DNA from: an uncultured Kangiella sp.
GTDB taxonomy: Bacteria > Pseudomonadota > Gammaproteobacteria > Enterobacterales > Kangiellaceae
Direction of reading: 5' to 3'
DNA length: 64,000 nt
NCBI GenBank assembly: GCA_947503435.1
Contig: CANNDL010000001.1
Location: 209,469 to 273,468, forward strand
Shown: one piece after another, positions 17,603 through 26,577 of the stretch
Position numbering within the stretch: position 1 is the stretch's first letter
How the letters are laid out: the number at the start of each line of letters is the position of its first letter
Position numbers and translations under genes: made by a program
Notes under the pieces: model-generated
The model's input: the letters and a program-made list of their open reading frames with translations, nothing else
Told to the model about the DNA's origin: nothing
Databases searched by the model: none

Positions 17603-18214
17603 ATGGCTGATATAGCGCCAATTCACGATTTTTTATTGTGTAAAACACCACAAGTTTGGTTAGAAAAAGCGATAACTGAATTAGAAACGGTGCTGATTGA
17701 TCATGCGCACTGTGAAAAAAAAGCAGCTGCTACGGCAGTTAAGCAAATGTTTCGCTATCCAGAACATATCGAGTTATTAAAAAAATTATCACAATTAACT
17801 CGTGAAGAAGTTTTGCATTTTGAGCAAGTTTTGGAATTTATCGAAAAACGCGGCATTAAATACAAGGCGATTAAGCCATCACGCTATGCAGCAGGTTTGC
17901 ATAAATATGCCGCAAAGGATGAGCCGCAACGCCTAATTGATGGGCTTATTATCGGCGCTATTATAGAGGCTCGTTCTTGTGAGCGTTTTCATGCTTTAGT
18001 GCCATATTTTGCTGAAAGTGAACCTGAACTTTCTAAATACTATAAATTTTTATTAAAGTCAGAGTCGCGTCATTTTATGGATTATCTGGAATTAGCTAAA
18101 CGTTATTCCGATGAAGATATTACAGAACGAGTGCAGTTTTTCTTGGAAAAAGAAAAAGAGCTAATCGAATCTCCTGATCCATTATTTCGCTTTCACTCAG
18201 GTGTTCCAGCCTAA
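17603..18214 (+). CDS. miaE: tRNA 2-methylthio-N6-isopentenyladenosine hydroxylase MiaE
   Basis: 203 residues. MiaE is a non-haem di-iron monooxygenase that hydroxylates the isopentenyl side chain of ms2i6A37 in tRNA. The carboxylate/His iron ligands are visible: the HAHCEKKAA segment (Glu38), EEVLHFEQV (Glu69, His72), EARSCERFHAL and ESRHFMDYL, matching the ferritin-like four-helix bundle with two ExxH-type motifs. It lies 30 bp after tgpA on the same strand with no terminator between, and may be co-transcribed. Presence implies that miaA and miaB exist elsewhere in the genome. Confidence 0.93.
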   Translation: MADIAPIHDFLLCKTPQVWLEKAITELETVLIDHAHCEKKAAATAVKQMFRYPEHIELLKKLSQLTREEVLHFEQVLEFIEKRGIKYKAIKPSRYAAGLHKYAAKDEPQRLIDGLIIGAIIEARSCERFHALVPYFAESEPELSKYYKFLLKSESRHFMDYLELAKRYSDEDITERVQFFLEKEKELIESPDPLFRFHSGVPA

Positions 18215-18233
18215 AATTACGTAAGGAATTAAT

Positions 18234-18941
18234 ATGTCAAAATTGCTTTTACTAAGCGCTTCAAGAGAAGGGCGAACCGATTATTTGGAACACGCTTTAC
18301 CAATGATTGATAGCTTTTTGTCAGAGTCTATCAGTAATATTTTATTTATCCCTTATGCTGGTTTTGCCCTTGGTTATGATGCTTATGAGCAGAAAGTGAA
18401 TCATGCATTTAAAGGAATAAACAAATCTGTTACATCTATTCATCAATACGACGATCCCATAAAAGCCGTTGAAGAGGCCGATGCTATTGCGATAGGTGGC
18501 GGTAATACTTTTTATTTATTAAAGCAGCTATATGATAATGAGTTGATTGATACGATCCGTAGAAAAGTAAATTCGAGTACGCCTTATATTGGCTGGAGCG
18601 CTGGCTCCAATATGGCGGGCTTAACCATTTGCACCACTAATGATATGCCGATTGTTCAGCCTCGAAGTTTTAAGGCCTTAGGTTTAGTGCCATTCCAAAT
18701 TAACCCTCATTACACAGACTATCAGCCACCTAACCATAATGGCGAAACACGTGCTGAACGTATTTATGAATACACCTGTGCTAACCCTGATAAATATGTG
18801 GTGGGTATTAAAGAGGGTACAGCTTTAGAGCGCGATGGTGATAAGCTATATCACCGAGGCGATAAAGGTGGTTTGGTGTTTAGAGATGGAGAGGGTATCC
18901 GAACCATTAAAGCTGATTCGGATGTGAGTTGGTTGCTTTAA
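18234..18941 (+). CDS. pepE: Dipeptidase E (alpha-aspartyl dipeptidase)
   Basis: 235 residues, the usual PepE length. Serine peptidase of family S51 that hydrolyses N-terminal-Asp dipeptides in the cytoplasm. Seen: the AIGGGNTFYLLKQL segment, the nucleophile elbow YIGWSAGSNMAG with the catalytic Ser, the TTNDMPIVQP motif holding the Asp, and the His in INPHYTDY. It starts 19 nt after miaE with GGAA upstream of the ATG. Its stop codon falls in the loop of a terminator hairpin (18927-18952), and it converges with lpxH. Confidence 0.93.
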   Translation: MSKLLLLSASREGRTDYLEHALPMIDSFLSESISNILFIPYAGFALGYDAYEQKVNHAFKGINKSVTSIHQYDDPIKAVEEADAIAIGGGNTFYLLKQLYDNELIDTIRRKVNSSTPYIGWSAGSNMAGLTICTTNDMPIVQPRSFKALGLVPFQINPHYTDYQPPNHNGETRAERIYEYTCANPDKYVVGIKEGTALERDGDKLYHRGDKGGLVFRDGEGIRTIKADSDVSWLL

Positions 18942-18958
18942 AACAACCAACTTATTTT
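18927..18958 (+). terminator. Terminator overlapping the pepE stop codon
   Basis: 9-bp perfect arms AGTTGGTTG (18927-18935) and CAACCAACT (18944-18952), 8-nt loop, followed by TATTTT. The pepE stop codon (18939-18941) is in the loop and the lpxH stop abuts the T-run. Confidence 0.65.
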
Positions 18959-19673
18959 AATTGAAATAATGACTCTCTATATCAGTTCCATTGATAGTTA
19001 AATATTGCCCTTTTTCGCCCCAGTCACTCAGTACAATTCGTTGGCAATGCTTACCATCCACTTCTAGATCATGAAAATCAGGTCTATGAGTATGACCATG
19101 AATTAGGATAGTGGCATTATGCTCAGCTAAAGCTTCTTCTACGGCCTTTGGATGCACGTCAGTAATCGATTCCGCTTTATTTTCTTGGGCATTTTTACTT
19201 TTTTGGCGCAAGTCAGCCGCTATCGCACGTCTAACGGCAAGCGGTTGCGATAATAGTTGTTGTTGCCAAACATCGGAGCGAACCATTTTACGAAACTCAA
19301 GATATTCCACATCATCCCAACAAAGCGAATCGCCATGCATTAAAATTGCGTTTTGCTCGCCAATAGCTAATGAATGAATTTCATCAATAATTACGCCACC
19401 AGTCTTCTTGGCAAATTCTTCCGCTAATAAAAAGTCTCGGTTTCCGTGTTGGAAATAAAGTTTTTTGCTCGAGTCTGAATAAGCTTTAAATTGCTGAATG
19501 ATTGACTCGACAAATTCTGAGTCATCATCATCGCCAATCCAGCTTTCAAATAGATCGCCTAATACATAAAGTTCTTGAGATTTAGGTGCGACTTCAGCCA
19601 TGTATTTAGAAAAGAGCGCCGTTAAATCAGGTCGCTCTTCGCAAAGATGTAGATCAGATATAAAATGAATCAT
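18957..19673 (-). CDS. lpxH: UDP-2,3-diacylglucosamine diphosphatase LpxH
   Basis: 238 residues. Calcineurin-like phosphoesterase that removes UMP from UDP-2,3-diacylglucosamine to give lipid X in lipid A synthesis, peripheral to the inner membrane. Metal-binding motifs are complete: FISDLHL, GDLFESWIGDDD, QHGNRDFLL, HGDSLCWDD and HGHTHRPDFH. The LpxH-specific spacing and the CWDD-YLEFRKMVR segment separate it from other metallophosphatases. Its ATG overlaps the ppiB stop by one base (TAATG), the same lpxH/ppiB/cysS neighbourhood seen in E. coli. Confidence 0.95.
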   Translation of the reverse strand: MIHFISDLHLCEERPDLTALFSKYMAEVAPKSQELYVLGDLFESWIGDDDDSEFVESIIQQFKAYSDSSKKLYFQHGNRDFLLAEEFAKKTGGVIIDEIHSLAIGEQNAILMHGDSLCWDDVEYLEFRKMVRSDVWQQQLLSQPLAVRRAIAADLRQKSKNAQENKAESITDVHPKAVEEALAEHNATILIHGHTHRPDFHDLEVDGKHCQRIVLSDWGEKGQYLTINGTDIESHYFN

Positions 19674-20173
19674 TAGTCGTTAATAGTCGCTTTTTCAATC
19701 ATCACCGTTTCAACCGGCACGTCTTGATGGACACTATGTGAACCCGTTTCAACGCCCTTAATCGCTTCAACCACATCCATGCCTTCGATTACTTGACCAA
19801 ACACGCAATAACCCCAGCCTTGCATAGACTCGTTCTGGAAGTTTAAGAAATCGTTATCTTTAGTATTAATAAAGAATTGGCACGAAGCTGAATGAGGATC
19901 CATGGTACGAGCCATGGCAATTGAACCATTTACATTCGATAAGCCATTGTTGGCTTCATTTTCGATAGGTGCTTCGGTGTCTTTTTGCTCCATATCGGGG
20001 GTAAAACCACCGCCTTGGATCATAAAATTTGAAATAACTCGGTGGAAAATAGTACCTTCATAATGGCCTGCACGAACATAATTGAGGAAGTTTTCAACGG
20101 TTATTGGCGCTTTTTCTTTATTTAATTCTAGAACGATATCGCCATGGTTCGTAGTGAGGGTAACTGTAGACAT
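19673..20173 (-). CDS. ppiB: Cytoplasmic peptidyl-prolyl cis-trans isomerase B (cyclophilin)
   Basis: 166 residues, no signal peptide, so the cytoplasmic PpiB type. Cyclophilin active-site segments are visible: [15 protein letters not shown], the [16 protein letters not shown] stretch, and the conserved [16 protein letters not shown]. It catalyses proline isomerisation during folding. First gene of the ppiB-lpxH operon, divergent from cysS with a 143-bp gap that must hold both promoters. Confidence 0.95.
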   Translation of the reverse strand: MSTVTLTTNHGDIVLELNKEKAPITVENFLNYVRAGHYEGTIFHRVISNFMIQGGGFTPDMEQKDTEAPIENEANNGLSNVNGSIAMARTMDPHSASCQFFINTKDNDFLNFQNESMQGWGYCVFGQVIEGMDVVEAIKGVETGSHSVHQDVPVETVMIEKATIND

Positions 20174-20316
20174 AATTTTACCTATAAATTTAAAAATTGC
20201 CGTAGCCTAGATGCTGCTCAATGGCTACAATATCAAGCTTAATTTGCCGCATATAATAATGCTTTTGAGCGCAAAAAGCTAAATTGAAACTATTTAAATA
20301 AATAAAGAGAACAACC

Positions 20317-21714
20317 ATGCTACAGATCTATAACAACCTCACGCGTCAGAAAGAAACCTTTAAACCATTAGTCGATGGCAAGGTATCTATGTATGTGTGT
20401 GGCGTCACCACTTATGATCTGTGCCATATTGGCCATGCCCGTACCTACGCTTCGTTTGATGTGATAAGCCGTTATCTTCGATTCAAAGGATTTGATGTGA
20501 CTTATGTGCGCAATATTACGGATATTGATGACAAAATCATTGAGCGCTCTAATGAAAATGGCGAAGTATTTAATGAGTTGACTGCTCGTTTTATTCAAGA
20601 AATGTATGTGGACTTCGATGCCATTGGTTTACAGCGTCCTGATTTAGAGCCAACCGCAACAGGAACTATGGATGGCATTATCGAGATTATCGAAACGCTT
20701 ATTGAAAAAGATTATGCGTACGTTACAGAGTCAGGCGATGTGAATTACTATGTTCCCAAATTTAAAGATTATGGTAAGTTATCAAAGCAAGATTTAGAGC
20801 AACTAAATACCGGTGAGCGCGTTGCAGTCAATTCTGAAAAGCGTGATCCGATGGACTTTGCTTTATGGAAAGCTGCCAAACCGAATGAACCTACTTGGGA
20901 TTCGCCATGGGGTAAAGGACGTCCTGGTTGGCATATTGAATGTTCGGCTATGTCGAAGAAATGCTTAGGCGAGACTTTTGATATTCATGGTGGCGGTTCG
21001 GATTTACAGTTCCCGCACCATGAAAATGAAATTGCTCAATCAGAAGCGGCTAATGGTTGTACTTTTGCCAACACTTGGATTCATACCGGCATGGTGCAAG
21101 TTGATGCTGAAAAAATGTCTAAGTCGTTGGGTAATTTCTTCACCATTCGGGACGTTCTACAGCAGTATCGTCCAGAATCAGTACGATATTTCTTAATGAA
21201 CGGCCATTATCGCAGTCAGTTGAGCTATACCGAAGCCAATTTACAAGCAGCAGATGCTTCCTTAGAGCGTTTATACACGGCCTTACGTGGAGTGGACTTA
21301 ACTCTTGCCTCTGGCGAAGAGATAGATCTTCTTACTCAAGCAGAAGCTAAATTTGTTGAGTCGATGGATGATGATTTCAATGTTCCTGAAGTGCTACCAG
21401 TACTATTTGATTTAGCTAAAGAAGTGAATCGCTTGAAAGCCACTGATATGCCGAAAGCTGCGACCATTGCTATCAAGCTAAAAGAGCTGGCAGGCGTATT
21501 AAGCTTATTACAGCAAGATCCTGAAGAGTTTCTAAAGTCTGGCTCAGGGGACTCGGATGTTTCTGATGCTGAAATTGATGACTTAATTCAACAGCGCTTA
21601 CAAGCTCGAACCGATAAAGATTGGGCAAAAGCTGATGAGATTCGAGACAAGTTGAATGAACTTAACATCGAGTTGGAAGATGGTGCTAGTGGGACTAGTT
21701 GGCGTCGTAAATAA
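20317..21714 (+). CDS. cysS: Cysteinyl-tRNA synthetase
   Basis: 465 residues, class I synthetase charging tRNA-Cys. Signatures: [16 protein letters not shown] (zinc Cys plus HIGH), the [11 protein letters not shown] zinc segment, [13 protein letters not shown], and the KMSKSLGNF loop. Length matches the E. coli enzyme (461). Slightly unusual is YDLCHIGH, where many species have [24 protein letters not shown] upstream of the ATG is the ribosome-binding site. Divergent from ppiB, convergent with the XRE gene 4 nt away. Confidence 0.97.
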   Translation: MLQIYNNLTRQKETFKPLVDGKVSMYVCGVTTYDLCHIGHARTYASFDVISRYLRFKGFDVTYVRNITDIDDKIIERSNENGEVFNELTARFIQEMYVDFDAIGLQRPDLEPTATGTMDGIIEIIETLIEKDYAYVTESGDVNYYVPKFKDYGKLSKQDLEQLNTGERVAVNSEKRDPMDFALWKAAKPNEPTWDSPWGKGRPGWHIECSAMSKKCLGETFDIHGGGSDLQFPHHENEIAQSEAANGCTFANTWIHTGMVQVDAEKMSKSLGNFFTIRDVLQQYRPESVRYFLMNGHYRSQLSYTEANLQAADASLERLYTALRGVDLTLASGEEIDLLTQAEAKFVESMDDDFNVPEVLPVLFDLAKEVNRLKATDMPKAATIAIKLKELAGVLSLLQQDPEEFLKSGSGDSDVSDAEIDDLIQQRLQARTDKDWAKADEIRDKLNELNIELEDGASGTSWRRK

Positions 21715-21715
21715 A

Positions 21716-21740
21716 TAGTCAACCTTTACGCAGTTGACTA
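21716..21740 (-). terminator. Terminator overlapping the XRE stop codon
   Basis: 8-bp perfect arms TAGTCAAC (21716-21723) and GTTGACTA (21733-21740). On the minus strand the hairpin is followed by TTTATTT. The arm contains the stop codon of the XRE gene and lies 2 nt past the cysS stop. Confidence 0.55.
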
Positions 21741-22456
21741 AAAACGGATAACTCCCAGTCTCGTAATCCAACTACAAGGCTGGTTCCTTTTTTGTCATCA
21801 AGATCTAAACCTTTATCTTGCCTAAGAAGCGCTCTATATTCTAATGCTAACTCTTCCATTAATTGTTGTATTTTAAGATTGGAATCATCAGAGAGCATTC
21901 CTGAAATAAAAACAACTTTTTCATTTTTTTTGCTAAATGCCGATTGAAAAAATTCTTTTTGAATGTGCTTGGCAAAGAAGTTTTGTATCGGCCCACCCGG
22001 CTGCCAAGCAAATCTAGAGCTGACCTTTTTGCGTATTTGATTAAAGGGCAACAGCTCAATAAATTTGATTTTATCAAGCTTAGTTAAATAGCCAATTAAC
22101 TCTATTTGATTAAAATCATACCGCTGTAACATCTCATCATAATTCCAACCAGACAAACACAATGAAGCCGTTAGCAGTAATTTTTTATCAGACAGCAACT
22201 CTTTTTCCTGTTGTAAGGTTAGCTCCGATATTTTGGTTTTGTTTTGCTGTGCGAGTTGAGCCAATTCAATCAAATCTAAATGAAGCCGCTCGCAGATAAG
22301 TTCTAATCGATCTAAATTAAATTTTTGCTGAGCAAACATGCGCTTAACATTAGCTTCGCTCATGGAAAGATCTCTTGCTAATTCCTTATAGGTAATTCCC
22401 TTAGCTTTAAGCTGGCTCTTTATAGCCAGAATTAAGTCGGATGTTTGGCTGCCCAT
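21719..22456 (-). CDS. XRE-family transcriptional regulator
   Basis: 245 residues. An N-terminal Cro/C1-type helix-turn-helix (about residues 8-62, TYKELARDLSMSEANVKRMF as the recognition region) is joined to a long C-terminal part that may sense a ligand or mediate dimerisation; I do not recognise that part. The C-terminal half holds hydrophobic, aromatic-rich segments (SSRFAWQPGGPIQNFFAKHI) seen in a family of uncharacterised gammaproteobacterial XRE regulators. It is divergent from the phospholipid operon at 22580, separated by 123 bp of very AT-rich DNA with palindrome ACTTTAAAGT at 22480-22489, so it may control that operon and itself. That link is inference. Confidence 0.8.
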   Translation of the reverse strand: MGSQTSDLILAIKSQLKAKGITYKELARDLSMSEANVKRMFAQQKFNLDRLELICERLHLDLIELAQLAQQNKTKISELTLQQEKELLSDKKLLLTASLCLSGWNYDEMLQRYDFNQIELIGYLTKLDKIKFIELLPFNQIRKKVSSRFAWQPGGPIQNFFAKHIQKEFFQSAFSKKNEKVVFISGMLSDDSNLKIQQLMEELALEYRALLRQDKGLDLDDKKGTSLVVGLRDWELSVFSQLRKG

Positions 22457-22479
22457 AATTAAAAGGTTATAAATAATAT

Positions 22480-22489
22480 ACTTTAAAGT
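22480..22489. promoter_or_regulatory. Palindrome in the XRE/phospholipid-operon divergent region
   Basis: ACTTTAAAGT is a perfect 10-bp palindrome 24 bp upstream of the XRE start in an AT-rich divergent intergenic region (22457-22579). A second short dyad TGTGT-CGCT-ACACA lies at 22550-22563, directly upstream of the ynbA-like start. Either could be an operator; AT-rich palindromes also arise by chance. Confidence 0.3.
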
Positions 22490-22579
22490 TATTCATATAA
22501 TACTTTATTTTAATAAGTTGTCTATAGCTATGCTTTTTGTGATTCTGGCTGTGTCGCTACACACAACCAAGGATTTACT

Positions 22580-23182
22580 ATGTTAAGCGTATATCAATTA
22601 AAGCCTAAGTTTCAGAATAGCCTAAGACCATCGGTCAACTGGTTAGCGGCTAAAGGCATCAGTGCCAATCAAGTTACTCTATTTGCATTGTTGCTTTCTA
22701 TTGTTTCAAGCATGGCGTTAATTCTGCTTGAACAAGTCTCATTACTTTGGCTATTAGCACCCTTATTATTAATTCGCATGGCGCTGAATGCGATAGATGG
22801 GATGTTAGCGAAAGAGCATAAACAAAAGACTAAGCTAGGCGCTTACCTTAATGAAGTCGCTGATGTGTTATCCGATGTAGCATTGATAGCGACTTTAACC
22901 ATCGTTCCTGAAATTAGCATATTGGCTTTGCTAGCTTTTGCTTTTATCGCCATTTTGACCGAGTTTGTTGGCGTAATGGGGCCCATGGTTTCTAGTGAAC
23001 GCCAATATCAAGGTCCAATGGGAAAAAGTGATCGTGCGTTGTTAATTTCACTTATAGCTATTGGGCTAGCTGTATTTCCAAGTCTATCTATTTTTATTAA
23101 TCCTATTTTAATGATTGCAACTTTATTTGCCGTATTAACGATAGTTAATCGTGTTAAAGCTGTGATCCAAGACAACCAATAG
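22580..23182 (+). CDS. ynbA: YnbA-like CDP-alcohol phosphatidyltransferase family protein
   Basis: 200 residues, almost entirely membrane helices. The CDP-alcohol phosphatidyltransferase signature is present but modified: LNAIDGMLAKEH...GAYLNEVADVLSD. The usual D-x2-D-G-x2-A-R-x8-G-x3-D-x3-D has Asn for the first and third Asp and Lys for Arg. E. coli YnbA, as I remember it, shares LNAxDGMLA and xLNExxDVxSD, so this is a subfamily trait rather than decay. Such enzymes swap CMP of a CDP-alcohol for another alcohol; the substrate of this subfamily is unknown. First of four closely spaced genes, next to a CDP-diglyceride synthase homologue as in ynbAB. Confidence 0.85.
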   Translation: MLSVYQLKPKFQNSLRPSVNWLAAKGISANQVTLFALLLSIVSSMALILLEQVSLLWLLAPLLLIRMALNAIDGMLAKEHKQKTKLGAYLNEVADVLSDVALIATLTIVPEISILALLAFAFIAILTEFVGVMGPMVSSERQYQGPMGKSDRALLISLIAIGLAVFPSLSIFINPILMIATLFAVLTIVNRVKAVIQDNQ

Positions 23183-23194
23183 AAGGAGTTTATT

Positions 23195-24181
23195 ATGATT
23201 TTTGACTTCGCAACCATGCTCCCTGTGTTCAAAGTATTTTTTGCCTTGGTGGTATTTTTATCGCTAGCCACGGTTACTTGCTTTTTTATCAATAAACGCA
23301 AAGCTGTGACAGCAGACGGCGGCTCAATGAAAAACGAATTGCAGTTACGGATTAATTCTTGGTGGGTCATGATAGGAGTGTTTGGGCTTTCTTTATTATT
23401 TGGTCCTATAACCACGATTTATCTTTTTGCCATTTTGAGCTTTGTGGCTCTTAAAGAATATTTTTCGATGACTCCTACTCGTAAGGCAGATCGTCAAGTT
23501 TTGTTTTGGGCCTATTTAATCATTCCTTTGCAATACTATTGGGTCGCTATTGGCTGGTATGGAATGTTTATTATTTTCATCCCTATTTATGCATTCTTGT
23601 TTATGCCATTTCGAATGGTGTTGGCTGGTGAAACCAAAAACTACTTAAAAGCTGCGAGTAATATTCATTGGGGCTTGATGTTAACGGTTTTTACATTAAG
23701 TCATCTAGCTTTTTTAGTGGTATTGCCATTACAAGGTGCAGAAGTAGAGCTAACCAATGGCTTGAGAGTTTCATCCGAAGGTGCAGCTTTGTTGCTATAT
23801 CTAGTAGTGCTTACTCAGCTTAATGATGTGAGCCAATTTATCAGTGGCAAATTATTCGGCCATACTCCTATCACGCCAACGGTAAGCCCGAATAAAACTC
23901 GTGGCGGCTTAATTGGTGGCCTAATTTTTACCGGGTTATTAGGTGCTTTATTAGCAAATAGCTTAACGCCGATGGTTTGGTGGCAGGGTATGTTAGTCGG
24001 TTTTGGTATTTCTTTAGCAGGCTTCATTGGTGATATTTCTATGTCTGCAATTAAACGTGATGCCGGTATTAAAGACACGGGACAACTTTTACCGGGTCAT
24101 GGCGGGATTTTAGATCGCTTGGATAGTTTAACTTTTACCGCGCCGCTATTTTTCCATTTGATGCACTACTATTTTTACTAG
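23195..24181 (+). CDS. ynbB: YnbB-like phosphatidate cytidylyltransferase (CdsA family)
   Basis: 328 residues with about eight to nine membrane helices. The C-terminal CdsA signature is clear: SPNKTRGGLIGGLI and GFGISLAGFIGDISMSAIKRDAGIKDTGQLLPGHGGILDRLDSL, containing the S-x8-KR-x2-KD-x3-PGHGG-x2-DR pattern. CdsA makes CDP-diacylglycerol from phosphatidate and CTP. This protein is longer than a housekeeping CdsA (about 285) and sits with a YnbA homologue, so it is likely a second, specialised cytidylyltransferase. AGAAGGAG precedes the ATG, 12 nt after the ynbA-like stop. Confidence 0.9.
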   Translation: MIFDFATMLPVFKVFFALVVFLSLATVTCFFINKRKAVTADGGSMKNELQLRINSWWVMIGVFGLSLLFGPITTIYLFAILSFVALKEYFSMTPTRKADRQVLFWAYLIIPLQYYWVAIGWYGMFIIFIPIYAFLFMPFRMVLAGETKNYLKAASNIHWGLMLTVFTLSHLAFLVVLPLQGAEVELTNGLRVSSEGAALLLYLVVLTQLNDVSQFISGKLFGHTPITPTVSPNKTRGGLIGGLIFTGLLGALLANSLTPMVWWQGMLVGFGISLAGFIGDISMSAIKRDAGIKDTGQLLPGHGGILDRLDSLTFTAPLFFHLMHYYFY

Positions 24182-24189
24182 GAGTGACT

Positions 24190-24873
24190 ATGAATACCTT
24201 AAAGCAAAATATCTTAAAGGCGAGTAATACAGTATTAAGGTTTTTATTCTTTATTGTGATAGTTCGTCCTTTAGTAAAAATCGTGATAGGGCTGCGTTAT
24301 CACAGTCCTATTAACCTACCCAAAAATGGCAAGGCTATTGTAGTTGCCAATCATAATAGCCATCTTGATACCATGGTTTTGATTTCGATGATGCCATTAA
24401 GGTTATTGTCAAAAATCCAACCAGTGGCGGCGGCGGATTACTTTACTAAGAATAGATGGGTGAAGTGGTTTGCCTTGAAGATTATCGGCATCTTGCCAAT
24501 AGTTAGGAATAAAATGGATGGGAAATCGGATAATCCTATTGAGTTATGCAAAGAGGCTCTTGAGCATGGAAAAATTTTAATCTTTTTTCCTGAAGGTTCC
24601 CGCGGTGAACCTGAAAAAATGTCTGAGTTGAAGTATGGCATTACAAAGTTGGCCAAAGAGTGTCCAGAGGTATCTATTTATCCTGTTTATTTACATGGGC
24701 TCGGAAAAGTGATGCCTAAAGGTGATGCAGTATTAGTCCCTTTCTTTTGTGATATAGCCTTTTCAGAGCCGATGAGTTTTCAGCAATATCAAGCTGATTT
24801 CTTTGAGGTATTAAAAGCTAGTTTTGAACAAATGCATGACTCTATTAAATACCCTGATTGGGGTTATGAATAA
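24190..24873 (+). CDS. PlsC-like 1-acylglycerol-phosphate acyltransferase
   Basis: 227 residues from the ATG at 24190 with AGGAG 6 nt upstream; the GTG at 24184 overlaps that site and is rejected. The acyltransferase motifs are NHNSHLD (motif I, H-x4-D form), then a basic segment, FFPEGSRGEPEKM (motif III type EGSR), and IYPVYLHGLGK (motif IV). It would acylate a lysophosphatidate-like acceptor at the inner membrane, with a hydrophobic N-terminal helix (LRFLFFIVIVRPLVKIVI). It is between the CdsA-like and DedA-like genes, giving a compact lipid-synthesis set: acylation, CDP activation, head-group transfer. Confidence 0.9.
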   Translation: MNTLKQNILKASNTVLRFLFFIVIVRPLVKIVIGLRYHSPINLPKNGKAIVVANHNSHLDTMVLISMMPLRLLSKIQPVAAADYFTKNRWVKWFALKIIGILPIVRNKMDGKSDNPIELCKEALEHGKILIFFPEGSRGEPEKMSELKYGITKLAKECPEVSIYPVYLHGLGKVMPKGDAVLVPFFCDIAFSEPMSFQQYQADFFEVLKASFEQMHDSIKYPDWGYE

Positions 24874-24875
24874 CT

Positions 24876-25427
24876 ATGTCAAATAGAGATAATAAAAATT
24901 TATTCAGTGGGCTTTGGGGTTTTGCCGAAGCCACTCTGTTTTTTATTTTGCCCGATGTTTTACTCAGTTACTTTGCGCTAAATAAAAAAGAACCTTTGTG
25001 GAAGTATTGTTTATGGGCCTTAAGTGGAGCACTGATTGGAGGCGCCTTACTTTATTGGCTAGGAGCCTTTTATCAAACAGTTTGGTGGCAACTTATAGAA
25101 TTGGTTCCAGCCATCAATACAGACTTAATGAATAAAGTCGCGAGTTGGATGAGGCAGGATGGCCTGACTGCAATTTTATTAGGCCCAAGCCAAGGACTTC
25201 CTTATAAAACTTTTGCGGTGCAAGCCTTTGATAATGGAGTAGGTTTTTGGCAGTTTATGTTGATCAGTATTCCAGCAAGACTTATACGGTTTCTTTTGTT
25301 TGCCTATGTTGCAAGATTACTAAGTATGACTCTTATGAAAAATTTCTCTAGAAGAACATTGTTAGTCATATGGATGACAATATGGGTCATTAGCTACTTT
25401 ACCTATTTTTCCATGTTTCCTTCATAG
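24876..25427 (+). CDS. DedA/YqaA-like small membrane protein
   Basis: 183 residues with four to five membrane segments (FFILPDVLLSYFAL; WALSGALIGGALLYWLG; FWQFMLISIPARLIRFLLF; LVIWMTIWVISYFTYFSM). The LPDVLLSYFAL-x-...-GALIGGALLYWLG layout and the central amphipathic GPSQGLPYKTFAV segment resemble the SNARE-associated/DedA-YqaA fold that includes lipid flippases. In E. coli ynbABCD no DedA protein is present, so this fourth gene is a variation. It starts 2 nt after the acyltransferase stop. A lipid-scrambling or flipping role in the operon is plausible inference. Confidence 0.7.
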   Translation: MSNRDNKNLFSGLWGFAEATLFFILPDVLLSYFALNKKEPLWKYCLWALSGALIGGALLYWLGAFYQTVWWQLIELVPAINTDLMNKVASWMRQDGLTAILLGPSQGLPYKTFAVQAFDNGVGFWQFMLISIPARLIRFLLFAYVARLLSMTLMKNFSRRTLLVIWMTIWVISYFTYFSMFPS

Positions 25428-25433
25428 GCGCAT

Positions 25434-25470
25434 AAAAAAGCCGCTAACCTCATATTGAGAGTGGCGGCTT
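25434..25470 (-). terminator. Terminator of folD
   Basis: Stem AAGCCGC (25438-25444) / GCGGCTT (25464-25470) with additional inner pairing, read on the minus strand into six T. It lies between the convergent DedA-like gene and folD. Confidence 0.75.
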
Positions 25471-25486
25471 GTTCAATCATTATTAA

Positions 25487-26341
25487 TTAGTCGTGCAAGT
25501 GCTCGCAAGCAAATAATGTATTGCTCATTAGCATGGCGACGGTCATTGGGCCTACGCCACCTGGAACAGGGGTGATCCAAGATGCGCGTTCTTTGGCTAC
25601 GTCAAATTCAACATCACCGGCAAGTTTACCGGTTTCTAAGCGATTGATGCCTACGTCAATTACGATGGCGCCAGGTTTGATCCATTCGCCTTTGACCATG
25701 TTAGGAATTCCAACACCAACTACAACAATATCCGCTTCGGAGACCTTTTTCGGTAAGTCTTTGGTTTTGCTGTGGCAGAAGGTGACGGTACAGCGCTCCA
25801 TCAATAGTTCCATGCCCATTGGTCGGCCTACGATATTAGATACGCCAACGACTACTGCATCTTTGCCTACCAAGTCGATGCCAGTTTCTTTTAGCATCAC
25901 CATCACACCATAGGGAGTACAAGGGCGCATGGTGGGCATTTTTTGGGTTAAACGGCCCATATTGTAGGGATGGAAGCCATCAACGTCTTTATCGGCCTTA
26001 ATTCGCTCAAGAATGACATTGGAATCTAGGTGTTTTGGTAATGGAAGCTGCACTAAAATGCCATCAATTGCGGGATCGTCATTTAAAGAGTCGATCTGGC
26101 GCAATAATGAGTCTTGAGTAGTGTCTTCATCCATCACGAATTTTTGTGAGATAAAGCCGACTTTCTCGCAAGCTTCGACTTTTTTGCCGACGTAAATTTG
26201 AGAAGCTGGGTCGCCGCCAACCAATACTACCGCTAAACCCGGCGCGCGTAGCCCTTTATCCAGACGTGCATGGACTTTTTCGGCTAATTGAGACTTTACT
26301 TTTTCAGAAATGGCTTTGCCATCAAGAATTTGTGCTGACAT
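25487..26341 (-). CDS. folD: Bifunctional methylenetetrahydrofolate dehydrogenase/cyclohydrolase FolD
   Basis: 284 residues, typical FolD length. It interconverts 5,10-methylene-THF and 10-formyl-THF with NADP. Seen: the substrate segment [17 protein letters not shown] with the catalytic Lys, [21 protein letters not shown], the NADP-binding [15 protein letters not shown], and [15 protein letters not shown] near the end. ATG at 26341 is just upstream of the tRNA cluster, divergent from it. It ends with the terminator at 25434. Confidence 0.97.
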   Translation of the reverse strand: MSAQILDGKAISEKVKSQLAEKVHARLDKGLRAPGLAVVLVGGDPASQIYVGKKVEACEKVGFISQKFVMDEDTTQDSLLRQIDSLNDDPAIDGILVQLPLPKHLDSNVILERIKADKDVDGFHPYNMGRLTQKMPTMRPCTPYGVMVMLKETGIDLVGKDAVVVGVSNIVGRPMGMELLMERCTVTFCHSKTKDLPKKVSEADIVVVGVGIPNMVKGEWIKPGAIVIDVGINRLETGKLAGDVEFDVAKERASWITPVPGGVGPMTVAMLMSNTLFACEHLHD

Positions 26342-26477
26342 GGTGAATAACTACCTAAAATAATTCAAATGAGCGTTTGAAAGTGCGATATTGTCGCAAT
26401 ATTTAGCTCTTTGCTCAATCCTTATTCAGCTTTTATTGCTAATTAGCAAATATCACTAAAAAATGCCTGAAAAAGTG

Positions 26478-26506
26478 TTGACGCATTTATTGGGAGTCAG
26501 TATTAT
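26478..26506 (+). promoter_or_regulatory. Strong sigma-70 promoter of the tRNA-Pro-Arg-His-Leu operon
   Basis: TTGACG (26478-26483), 17-bp spacer, TATTAT (26501-26506), followed by the GC-rich discriminator GCGCTCCC before the start point. A GC-rich discriminator is the known hallmark of stable-RNA promoters under growth-rate/stringent (ppGpp) control. Transcription would start near 26513, about 65 nt before tRNA-Pro. Confidence 0.8.
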
Positions 26507-26577
26507 TGCGCTCCCTGTTCGGGTTAGCCAGTTCTCACAAGTTTTTTACTAAGAGACGGGGCCGAATAAGGCAAAAT

